Of a stretch of 64,000 bases of DNA, positions 34,194-41,991 are shown in pieces. The notes below the pieces were generated by a model that had not been told where the DNA came from, did not search any database, and saw only the letters and a program-made list of their open reading frames with translations. The translations under genes were made by a program, and so were the position numbers. The number at the start of each line of letters is the position of its first letter. Position 1 is the stretch's first letter. The stretch comes from Mangrovimicrobium sp033283385 (GTDB lineage Bacteria; Pseudomonadota; Gammaproteobacteria; Pseudomonadales; Halieaceae), in contig JAWMQQ010000001.1 in assembly GCA_033283385.1 (NCBI GenBank), positions 620,001-684,000 on the forward strand, written 5' to 3'.

Positions 34194-34557
34194 GGTCAGC
34201 CCGTCCCTATACAGCTGAGAAGGTGAAATACTTCGAATACGGCAATGGTCGCGCGCGGTACGTCGCAGCCGTAGCCGGCCTGCGAGCGTACGACAGCCCT
34301 CCCGGCGAGGGTCAGGCAGCGGCGTTCGGGTGGAAAAATTATTAGGGGATTGGCATGGTTCGGATGAACCAGCTTTTCCCGATAGTACTGTCGGGAAAAA
34401 AGCCCGGCAATTGCGAAGTTCACTTTTCGGGAATTGGTTCACAGTTGTCGCGCCATGGCGTCCCGCGCGCCGATGCCGTACTCTTTGGGTTGCACTACTT
34501 TTTTGCTTGCGCCGGCGGCGACCCCGCCCGCATTGCAGATACGAGACGGAGGATTCC
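34194..34557. other. Non-coding spacer upstream of glpK with a stem-loop
   Basis: This 364-base spacer separates the divergent TonB-like and glycerol kinase genes. It holds a hairpin with arms GCTTTTCCCGA (34371-34381) and TCGGGAAAAAAGC (34390-34402), the loop being TAGTACTG. The T/A runs flanking the stem could act as a terminator in either direction. A second region around 34340-34370 has short repeated GGTTC/GAACC pieces. I see no convincing gene or clear promoter. The spacer must contain both genes' promoters. Confidence 0.4.
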
Positions 34558-36048
<1,491 letters not shown>

Positions 36049-36051
36049 GCC

Positions 36052-36237
36052 ATGGCCGATATCCTGCAATTTCGCCGACCTTCACCTGCGGACAAGGGCA
36101 AGGGCAACACCCTGTGCCGCCACGGCCACCACAAGTGGGAGGTGGACAAGGCCAAGCAGTTCGATGTGAAGGCTGGTAAACTGGTTACCGTCTACCGCTG
36201 CGCCCGCTGCGGTAAAACCCGGGTTAAAACTCTCTGA
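36052..36237 (+). CDS. Small zinc-ribbon-like protein, 61 residues
   Basis: The 61-residue basic protein has one Cys (NTLCRHGHHKW) near residue 22 with several His residues, and a CARCGK pair near residue 52. Together these could bind one zinc as a ribbon. It is rich in Lys and Arg, which suggests nucleic-acid or ribosome contact. I do not recognise a named family. It sits between glpK (3 bases upstream) and the nitroreductase gene (8 bases downstream), in a likely operon. The ATG at 36052 follows directly on the glpK stop. Confidence 0.75.
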   Translation: MADILQFRRPSPADKGKGNTLCRHGHHKWEVDKAKQFDVKAGKLVTVYRCARCGKTRVKTL

Positions 36238-36245
36238 GCGCGACA

Positions 36246-36803
36246 ATGAACCAACAACTGGATTTCCTTACCCGGCGCAATTCGGCGGCCCGGCTGGTCG
36301 AACCTGCGCCCTCTGGCGAGCAGCTGGACGCCATGTTCAGCGCTGCCATGCGCGCCCCCGATCACGCCCGGCTGCGGCCATGGCGCTTTCTCTGTGTCAG
36401 CGGTGAGCGGCGTGCCGACCTCGGCAAACTGTTCAGCGACGCGCTGCTGTTACGCAACCCGCAAGCCGACGGCATGGCGCAGCAAAAAGCGGCGAGCGCA
36501 CCCATGCGCGCGCCGCTGGTCGTGGTGGTGGTCGCGCGGATCTCAGAGCATCCCAAGGTTCCCGCCATCGAGCAGCGCCTGTCCGCCGGTTGCGCAGCCT
36601 ACGGGCTGTTGCTGGCGGCGGAGGCGATGGGTTATGCGGGCATCTGGCGCACCGGCGAGGCGGCGTTCGACCGGCAGGTGATGGACATGATGGGCCTGGC
36701 GGCCAACGAGGAGATCGTTGGCTTCCTCTACCTCGGCAGTCGCGAGGGCGAGCCCAGGCCTTTCCCGGCGCCCCCGCTGGCCGACTTCGTCACGCAGTGG
36801 TAG
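36246..36803 (+). CDS. Nitroreductase family protein (YdjA-like)
   Basis: The 185-residue FMN enzyme has LTRRNSAARLVEPAPSGEQL, then AAMRAPDHARLRPWRFLCV, QKAASAPMRAPLVVVVVA, a QRLSAGCAAYGLLLAAEAMGY helix, and EEIVGFLYLGSREGE. This matches the small YdjA branch of the nitroreductase family, which binds FMN as a dimer. The substrate is unknown. It is the third gene of the glpK-zinc-ribbon cluster. Its stop (36801-36803) borders a hairpin shared with the convergent lipoprotein gene. Confidence 0.86.
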   Translation: MNQQLDFLTRRNSAARLVEPAPSGEQLDAMFSAAMRAPDHARLRPWRFLCVSGERRADLGKLFSDALLLRNPQADGMAQQKAASAPMRAPLVVVVVARISEHPKVPAIEQRLSAGCAAYGLLLAAEAMGYAGIWRTGEAAFDRQVMDMMGLAANEEIVGFLYLGSREGEPRPFPAPPLADFVTQW

Positions 36804-36825
36804 CCGGGCTCAGGGATTGCCCGGC
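36803..36825. terminator. Hairpin at the nitroreductase/lipoprotein junction
   Basis: GCCGGGC-N9-GCCCGGC starts at the last base of the nitroreductase stop TAG and ends inside the end of the lipoprotein gene, whose stop codon (36810-36812) lies in the loop. It is a second case of a hairpin built around convergent stop codons. No T tract is visible. Confidence 0.45.
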
Positions 36826-37595
36826 CAGTCTTCCATCACGATGAAGGGGTGGAAGGCCAGTTCGATGCCTTCCTTGATGTTGCCCTCGTTTTCCAGCACG
36901 CTGCGGCGGCGCGCGTAGCGCTCGGTACGGGTGTCGATGGCGTCGGTGGCGTCAAGCCCGCCGCGGCTGAAGAAAATCCGCTTGAGGTCCTTGTCGAAGA
37001 TCGCCACCTGCAGCGAGGCGGCTGCGGCCAGCTTGTTCCAGTCGAAATCCGCGGAAACGCTGTTGCCCGGGCCCTGCACCGCGGGCTTGCGGGAGACGCC
37101 GTCCCAGCGGGCGACGTGCTTGAGGCCGCCGGAGAACGGCACCTCGACCTCGATGAGGTCGGTGAAGACGAAGCCGTCGAGGTTGAAGTCCTTGACCATG
37201 GAATCGCGCACGTCCTGCATGATCAGCGAGAATGACTTCATGTTGGTGCGGCCGGTGCTGGGGTCCACAGGGTTGCCGTAGATGCGCACCGCGGTGTTCC
37301 AGCGCTGCTCGAATTCGCGCTGCGGAATCACCTTGTAGCCGTGTTCCTTCAGGTAGTCTGCGACATCGGCGTCGATACGCGGCGCCACCTCGTCGAGATA
37401 ATTGCGCGAGGGCGGGCCCAGGTTGACGTGAGGGATGACCACGGTCTTGATACTATTCGCGGCCTGGCCCTGGTCCGGCATCTCGTAGGCGAAGGTGGTG
37501 GGGTTGTACTCGGGAGCGCCGGCGCAGGCGCTGAGCACCAGCCCGGTCGCGAGCAGGAACAGGCCTTTAAACCCGGCGGAAATGAAATGATGCAT
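36810..37595 (-). CDS. Predicted outer-membrane or periplasmic lipoprotein
   Basis: The 261-residue protein has a signal peptide with lipobox (FLLATGLVLSACAG, Cys at about residue 22). Downstream, VVIPHVNLGPPSRNYLDEVAPRI, DADVADYLKEHGYKVIP and the C-terminal NIKEGIELAFHPF are well ordered, but I do not recognise a named family. The VADYLKEHGYKVI segment resembles lipoproteins of the periplasmic assembly type, which is a weak impression. The ATG at 37595 opens the signal peptide. The gene is divergent from the alpha/beta hydrolase gene, with a 30-base gap. Confidence 0.72.
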   Translation of the reverse strand: MHHFISAGFKGLFLLATGLVLSACAGAPEYNPTTFAYEMPDQGQAANSIKTVVIPHVNLGPPSRNYLDEVAPRIDADVADYLKEHGYKVIPQREFEQRWNTAVRIYGNPVDPSTGRTNMKSFSLIMQDVRDSMVKDFNLDGFVFTDLIEVEVPFSGGLKHVARWDGVSRKPAVQGPGNSVSADFDWNKLAAAASLQVAIFDKDLKRIFFSRGGLDATDAIDTRTERYARRRSVLENEGNIKEGIELAFHPFIVMEDWPGNP

Positions 37596-37625
37596 GCTGG
37601 GACCCAGTCGAACAATGAGGCAGGC

Positions 37626-38447
37626 ATGGTAACAAAATCTCCCATCTCTCACAGCACCGCGGGGGAAGGACCACCAGTTGTGTTGATGCACGGGCTGTTC
37701 GGCGCCGGGGGCAACCTCGGTGCGCTGGCCCGCGCACTGGCAGACCGCTACACGGTTTACAGCCTGGACCTGCCCAATCACGGTAACTCCGCCTGGGTAG
37801 AGGAGGGCGGGCCGGCGCCGATGGCGCACCTGGTCGGGGCCTGGATGCAGGACCAGGGCCTGGCGCAATGCGCGTTTGTCGGCCACTCCCTGGGCGGCAA
37901 GGTGGCGATGGAACTGGCACTGGCATCGCCGGCGAGCGTCGGCGCACTGGTGGTGGCGGACATCGCGCCGGTGGATTACCCCGACGGCGGCCACGACAGC
38001 ATTTTTGCGGCGCTGGAGGCGGTGAGCGACGCCGGCGTCAGCTCACGCAAGGAAGCCGCCGGTATCATGGAGCAGTACCTGCCGGAGCCCGCGGTGGTGC
38101 AGTTCCTGCTGTCGAGCCTGCGCCGCGGCGAAGACGGCCGCTACGACTGGCGCTTCAACCTGCGCGGGCTGCGCGCCAGCTACGAGGCGATTCGCCGCGG
38201 ACCCACCGCGAGCGCGCCGTACAAAGGTCCGGTACTCTTCATCAAGGGCGGCGCATCGAACTACATCGGCGAACAACACCGGCAGCGTGTACTGGAGTTG
38301 TTCCCGAACGCGCAGATGAAGGTCATGCCCGGCTGTGGCCACTGGTTGCACGCGGAACAGCCAGAGCAGTTCAATCGCCTGGTCGGCCGTTTTCTCGACG
38401 CGCACACCGCCGCGGCGGCCGGTGTCGCGGTTTCTGGCGGGGAGTAG
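37626..38447 (+). CDS. Alpha/beta hydrolase, YbfF-like
   Basis: The 273-residue protein has VVLMHGLFGAGGNLGALARA (oxyanion region), SLDLPNHGNSAW, the nucleophile elbow VGHSLGGKVAMELA (Ser about residue 90), DIAPVDYPDGGHDS, and the catalytic His in GCGHWLHAEQPEQF. The catalytic acid is probably in the FIKGGASNYI region. It resembles the YbfF/bromoperoxidase-like esterase group, expected to be a cytoplasmic esterase. Substrate is unknown. The ATG at 37626 gives the family's normal short N terminus. Confidence 0.88.
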   Translation: MVTKSPISHSTAGEGPPVVLMHGLFGAGGNLGALARALADRYTVYSLDLPNHGNSAWVEEGGPAPMAHLVGAWMQDQGLAQCAFVGHSLGGKVAMELALASPASVGALVVADIAPVDYPDGGHDSIFAALEAVSDAGVSSRKEAAGIMEQYLPEPAVVQFLLSSLRRGEDGRYDWRFNLRGLRASYEAIRRGPTASAPYKGPVLFIKGGASNYIGEQHRQRVLELFPNAQMKVMPGCGHWLHAEQPEQFNRLVGRFLDAHTAAAAGVAVSGGE

Positions 38448-38452
38448 CGCGC

Positions 38453-38779
38453 ATGTATTTCAGCTTCGGGGAAGTATTCGCCCTGTTCCTGCTGGGAGCG
38501 GTCTGCCTGCACCTGTTCGCCTCCATCCGGGTGCGGGAAATCGCGCTGCAACACGTCAACGCCGCCAGCCGGCGCGACGATTTCCAGTTGCTGGACCAGG
38601 CCGTGCAGCTGCAACGGATTTCACTCAGCCGCGACCGCCAGGGGCAGTGGCGGGTGTGGCGCCAGTATCGCTTCGACTACAGCCTGGACGGCGTGGAGCG
38701 GCGCCAGGGCCACGTCATCATGCTCGGCCGGCAACTGGTCTCGGTGGTGGTGGGGGAGCGGCCCCGCATCCTGCACTAG
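38453..38779 (+). CDS. DUF3301 family membrane protein
   Basis: The 108-residue protein has one N-terminal membrane helix (FALFLLGAVCLHLF) followed by a soluble domain: REIALQHVNAASRRDDFQLLDQAVQ (split), RISLSRDRQGQWRVWRQYRFDYS and GHVIMLGRQLVSVVVGE. This pattern matches DUF3301, a small proteobacterial family of unknown function. The ATG at 38453 follows the hydrolase stop by 5 bases, with GGGGAG as Shine-Dalgarno overlapping that stop. The two genes are probably cotranscribed. Confidence 0.82.
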   Translation: MYFSFGEVFALFLLGAVCLHLFASIRVREIALQHVNAASRRDDFQLLDQAVQLQRISLSRDRQGQWRVWRQYRFDYSLDGVERRQGHVIMLGRQLVSVVVGERPRILH

Positions 38780-38783
38780 GTCC

Positions 38784-38801
38784 CGAGGGGCCCCGCCCTC
38801 G
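38784..38801. terminator. Hairpin between convergent DUF3301 and LysE genes
   Basis: CGAGGG-gccccg-CCCTCG sits between the DUF3301 stop (38777-38779) and the LysE-type gene stop (38806-38808). It is short and lacks a T tract. A bidirectional terminator role is inferred. Confidence 0.35.
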
Positions 38802-38805
38802 AGGT

Positions 38806-39432
38806 CTAGGCGGTGCCCAGCAGCACCCGCAGCGCAATTACCGCGGCGAGGGTGAGCAGCACCGCGCCGAATCCCCTGTCGATGTAACGCGAATAGCGTT
38901 GCAGGCGTTCGTACAGGGCCGGGTGGGACAGGCCCAGTGCCACCAGGCAGTACCAGCTGGCATCGGTGATGCCGACGGTGGCGACCATGATCGATTTCTG
39001 CCCCAGGGACGCACCTGGCGAGAGAAATTGCGCGAACAGCGCGAACATGAACAGCGCAAGCTTGGGGTTGAGAAAGGCGATCAGGAAGCCATCGCGCAGC
39101 GGCCGGCCGGACATGAGCCGGACATGCCCCTGGGCGCCGGGCACGCCGCCGGCGCTGCGCGTCAACTGCAACCCCAGCCAGGCCAGGTAGGCCGCACCCG
39201 ACAATTGCACGGCGGCAAACAGGGTCCCGGATCCCAGCAGCAACGCGCCCAGTCCCACGACGGTAGCCACGCCGTACAGGCCGACACCCAGGCCGTGGGC
39301 GAGGCCCGCCAGCACGCCGCCAGTCCGGCCGTCGCGCAGCGTGTAACTGACGACCACGCCAAGGCTCGGCCCCGGCGACATGGCGCCGAGCAGGCAGATG
39401 CCAAACAGCGGCAGCCAGAGGTTGAAGTCCAC
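38806..39432 (-). CDS. LysE family amino-acid exporter (RhtB-like)
   Basis: The 208-residue inner-membrane protein has six helices and LysE/RhtB landmarks: CLLGAMSPGPSLGVVVSYTLRDG (GPS motif), GAAYLAWLGLQLTRS, and LIAFLNPKLALFMFALFAQF (the NPK motif). The family exports amino acids or homoserine-like compounds; the substrate here is unknown. The spacer upstream of this gene is the AT-rich island at 39433-39921. The ATG at 39432 gives a full first helix. Confidence 0.88.
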   Translation of the reverse strand: MDFNLWLPLFGICLLGAMSPGPSLGVVVSYTLRDGRTGGVLAGLAHGLGVGLYGVATVVGLGALLLGSGTLFAAVQLSGAAYLAWLGLQLTRSAGGVPGAQGHVRLMSGRPLRDGFLIAFLNPKLALFMFALFAQFLSPGASLGQKSIMVATVGITDASWYCLVALGLSHPALYERLQRYSRYIDRGFGAVLLTLAAVIALRVLLGTA

Positions 39433-39921
39433 TCGATTGTTCCCTCAGGTTACTTCGCGCCGGACCTGGGTACGGCGGATTCGCGCCGGCCGGGGCGGCA
39501 CGGTCATACAGGACAATGTGTAACAGCGTTTACATTCCACTTTTCCACAGATTCTGTGGATAAGTCGGTGGGTAAAGTGTTTAACCGGTCCTCAACCCCC
39601 CTGACCTGCGCATTTGTTACAGATTGATTAAAAATCGCACAAAACCTAAAAACTCTTATATAACAGTTAGTTATGTTTTACTTCTAAAGCCTTGGACTTA
39701 GTTTTTGAGGTAACTCCGTGATAGTTTTGTGACCCGCGAAGCGATGTGTATAACATTTCCCCAACTGCTACGCAGGGTAACTTTTTCGCGTTTTTGGAAA
39801 CAGTGAGCAGTTATGCCGGGCCCTGCCTAAGTACTGCCGATGGCGCGAAAGTCTGTATTTGCAGCGTCCCCGCATTCGTCAAGGGGGCGGGCCGGGTGTT
39901 ACCCCTTTCTGTCAGGAAATT
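39433..39921. other. AT-rich intergenic island with DnaA-box-like sequences
   Basis: The 489-base spacer between queD and the LysE gene contains no gene I can support. Two perfect DnaA-box matches on the minus strand (TTATCCACA at 39555-39563, TTATACACA at 39745-39753) and one near-match on the plus strand (TTTTCCACA at 39541-39549) lie within 210 bases. The first two boxes form a dyad TCCACAG-att-CTGTGGA (39544-39560). The DNA between 39610 and 39700 is clearly AT-rich in a GC-rich region. The arrangement is oriC-like, but dnaA, dnaN, gidA or rpmH are not beside it. Confidence 0.4.
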
Positions 39922-40278
39922 TTACAGCCCTTTGTATATACAACCGCTAGTACATGTTTCACGGATTTCGACAGCGCTCAGGCCCGGCAAATCGGCCTCC
40001 AGGCGCTGCCAGATCCAGCGGGCGATGTTCTCGCTGGTGGGATTCTCCAGCCCCTCGATCTCGTTCAGGTAGTAGTGGTCCAGTTGCGCCAGCAGCGGCG
40101 CGAAGGCGCGCTTGAGGTCGGCAAAATCCATCACCCAGCCGCTGGGCTCCGCCGCCTCGCCGGCCACCGTGAGGCGCACGTGAAAGGAGTGCCCGTGCAG
40201 GCGGGCACACTTGTGGCCCTCGGGCACGTTGGGCAACCGGTGCGCCGCCTCGAAGTGAAAGTCCTTGTAGATTTCCAT
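39922..40278 (-). CDS. queD: 6-carboxy-5,6,7,8-tetrahydropterin synthase
   Basis: The 118-residue enzyme makes 6-carboxytetrahydropterin from dihydroneopterin triphosphate in queuosine synthesis. The zinc ligands His13, His28 and His30 lie in FEAAHRLPN and RLHGHSFHV, and the catalytic Cys24 in GHKCARL. WVMDFADLKRAFAPL, LDHYYLNE and NPTSENIARWIWQRL follow, with ETCTSGCIYKG at the C terminus. The start at 40278 has an AGGCAGGA site upstream; an earlier in-frame ATG at 40332 lacks one. Other que genes are not adjacent. Confidence 0.93.
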   Translation of the reverse strand: MEIYKDFHFEAAHRLPNVPEGHKCARLHGHSFHVRLTVAGEAAEPSGWVMDFADLKRAFAPLLAQLDHYYLNEIEGLENPTSENIARWIWQRLEADLPGLSAVEIRETCTSGCIYKGL

Positions 40279-40416
40279 GTCCTGCCTCGCTGGTGCGGCG
40301 CGTTGCGAGGGCCGGATTTGCGCCGCCGGCACCCGCCGTTGAAGGGGCGGATTTTACTACTAAAAACCGGTTTTTTTCAGGTCGGCAATTTGGCAGAAGA
40401 TTTTTTTACGGAAGGT

Positions 40417-40444
40417 TTGACAGCCTCCGGCAAATCTCTATAAT
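40417..40444 (+). promoter_or_regulatory. Sigma-70 promoter of the tRNA operon
   Basis: TTGACA (40417-40422) and TATAAT (40439-40444) both match consensus exactly, with a 16-base spacer, 17 bases before tRNA-Val. A T-rich stretch at about 40369-40407 just upstream could act as an UP-element-like sequence. The match is visible in the sequence. Confidence 0.88.
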
Positions 40445-40461
40445 GCGCGGTCTCGGTTCGG

Positions 40462-40537
40462 GGGTGATTAGCTCAGCTGGGAGAGCATCTGCCTTACAAG
40501 CAGAGGGTCGGCGGTTCGATCCCGTCATCACCCACCA
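40462..40537 (+). tRNA. tRNA-Val (anticodon UAC)
   Basis: The 76-base sequence folds as a tRNA: acceptor stem GGGTGAT pairs with ATCACCC, and the CCA end is encoded. The D-arm AGCTCAGCTGGGAGAGC, the anticodon loop CTTACAA with anticodon TAC, and the T-arm GGTTCGATCCC are in place. The TAC anticodon reads valine codons. Confidence 0.97.
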
Positions 40538-40564
40538 CATCCGAAACGGGAAACCTACCGATTA

Positions 40565-40641
40565 GGACCGGTAGTTCAGTTGGTTAGAATGCCGGCCTGT
40601 CACGCCGGAGGTCGCGGGTTCGAGTCCCGTCCGGTCCGCCA
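40565..40641 (+). tRNA. tRNA-Asp (anticodon GUC)
   Basis: The 77-base tRNA has acceptor stem GGACCGG pairing with CCGGTCC and an encoded CCA. The D-arm AGTTCAGTTGGTTAGAAT, anticodon loop CTGTCAC with anticodon GTC, and the T-arm GGGTTCGAGTCCC are all present. It lies 27 bases after tRNA-Val and is transcribed with it. Confidence 0.97.
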
Positions 40642-40653
40642 TATCGGAAACAG

Positions 40654-40680
40654 AAAACCGCCCGCGAGGCGGTTTTTTTG
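40654..40680 (+). terminator. Intrinsic terminator of the tRNA operon
   Basis: AAACCGCC-cgcga-GGCGGTTT is followed by a run of T. It is a canonical Rho-independent terminator 12 bases after tRNA-Asp. The A-rich left flank lets the hairpin lengthen with A:T pairs. Confidence 0.9.
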
Positions 40681-40739
40681 TGCCTTGCAAAAAGGGCTGG
40701 CATCGGTGCCGGCCCTGCCATCGAAGCGGCGTGATCGGT

Positions 40740-41984
40740 CTATCCGGAGGTGGCTGTGGGAGCGGCGATGGCCTGCCCGAGTCGGGCCGGCGCCCTGTTC
40801 CTGCCCTCGATCCTGCGCGCCCAGTTCATCGCCGGCTGTTCCACGGCATAAAACGACAGGATGGCGAGCGTAAAGGAAAAAAGCAGTACTACTGAGGAGG
40901 GCAATATCCAGTCCACCCAGTTCGCCACGCTGAAGTTCGTGAACTCGGGAAACAGCGTCCTGGAGACTACGTCGATGACGAGGTAGTGCCAGATATACAG
41001 TCCGTAGGAAATTTTGGCGACGAACCGGAAAGGCCGGTTATCCACCACCCGCCACGTCCACCTGGTAAAGGGCAGGACGCACAGTAACGCCGCGACGAGC
41101 AGGGGAAACCAGGGCCAGAAATAGAGGTTATCGAGCAGCCCCCCATAGACCTCGGGATTCGTCGCGTACACGGCGACAAATACGAACAGGCTCGACAAGA
41201 GCAACACACCGAGCGCTTCAAACAGGGTCGTCCGTTTCTCGCCTATGAGCTCCAGCCGGCCTATGAACCCCGCGGCGATAACCCCCAGGAGAAAATGCGT
41301 GAACAGGCCCACCGGATTGTGCGCCGGCATCCATTCCTTTGCCCCGCCCACCAGGCCGAACTGCCAGCCCTTGCCTTCGTCAGGGATGACCACGGACTGG
41401 ATGATGAGCCAGTGTGCCGCCACACATATTGCGAGAACCGCCAGCCAGTAGCAGAGACCCGCGAAAAATTTCCTGGGTATTCCGCCGTTAAAGACCAGTG
41501 CCATGAACGGCACCAGCAGGCAATAAGCCACCACTTCACAGCCGATTGACCAAAGCGGGCCATTGGCTTCCGTCGGGAAGAAGGTCAGCCAGTGAAAGGA
41601 ATTGACGAACGCGAGTCCTGACAGGAAGCGAAGCATCAGCAAATCGTCGGGAACGACGTGAAACACCAGCAGGGCAACCAGCAGCGACGCGGTAAGGCTT
41701 ACGTAAAATCCGGGTGCGATCCTGCTCATGCGTCGAAGGAAGTAGTGGCTGAGCGATGGCATGTGGTCGCCCTTCAGCCAGCGCCGCCAGAACGGCAGGG
41801 CCAACAGGGTGCCGCTCAGGACGAAAAATGCACTTACCCCTGTGCCCCCGGCCAGCATCACACCCTGCACCTGCTGCAGCCCGGGCGGGATGGTAGCTGG
41901 ATCGAGCTTCTGGAAAAGGTGGTGGCCGATGACGAACAGGCACGCCATCGCCCGGACGCCATCGAACCCACCCAGGTGCGTCAT
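40740..41984 (-). CDS. OafA/YrhL-type acyltransferase 3 in the polysaccharide module
   Basis: The 414-residue inner-membrane protein has about ten helices and the acyltransferase-3 signatures: LGGFDGVRAMACLFVIGHHLF at the N terminus, GVSAFFVLSGTLLALPFWRR, a PLWSIGCEVVAYCLL segment, and YGLYIWHYLVIDV near the end. Members transfer acetyl or other acyl groups to sugars of O-antigen, peptidoglycan or exopolysaccharide. Here it probably O-acylates the polymer made by the glycosyltransferase encoded 8 bases upstream, with GAGGA as Shine-Dalgarno inside that gap. The substrate is inferred from the neighbourhood. Confidence 0.87.
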   Translation of the reverse strand: MTHLGGFDGVRAMACLFVIGHHLFQKLDPATIPPGLQQVQGVMLAGGTGVSAFFVLSGTLLALPFWRRWLKGDHMPSLSHYFLRRMSRIAPGFYVSLTASLLVALLVFHVVPDDLLMLRFLSGLAFVNSFHWLTFFPTEANGPLWSIGCEVVAYCLLVPFMALVFNGGIPRKFFAGLCYWLAVLAICVAAHWLIIQSVVIPDEGKGWQFGLVGGAKEWMPAHNPVGLFTHFLLGVIAAGFIGRLELIGEKRTTLFEALGVLLLSSLFVFVAVYATNPEVYGGLLDNLYFWPWFPLLVAALLCVLPFTRWTWRVVDNRPFRFVAKISYGLYIWHYLVIDVVSRTLFPEFTNFSVANWVDWILPSSVVLLFSFTLAILSFYAVEQPAMNWARRIEGRNRAPARLGQAIAAPTATSG

Positions 41985-41991
41985 TGCATCC

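Noticed and set aside
39541..39753. Calling the AT-rich island oriC outright
   Set aside because: The usual oriC neighbours are absent and three boxes alone are not enough. I report it as an oriC-like island only.
40754..40776. TGTGGGAGCGGCGATGG near the end of the acyltransferase gene, resembling a REP head
   Set aside because: It is a single partial match inside a coding region with no partner or inverted copy.
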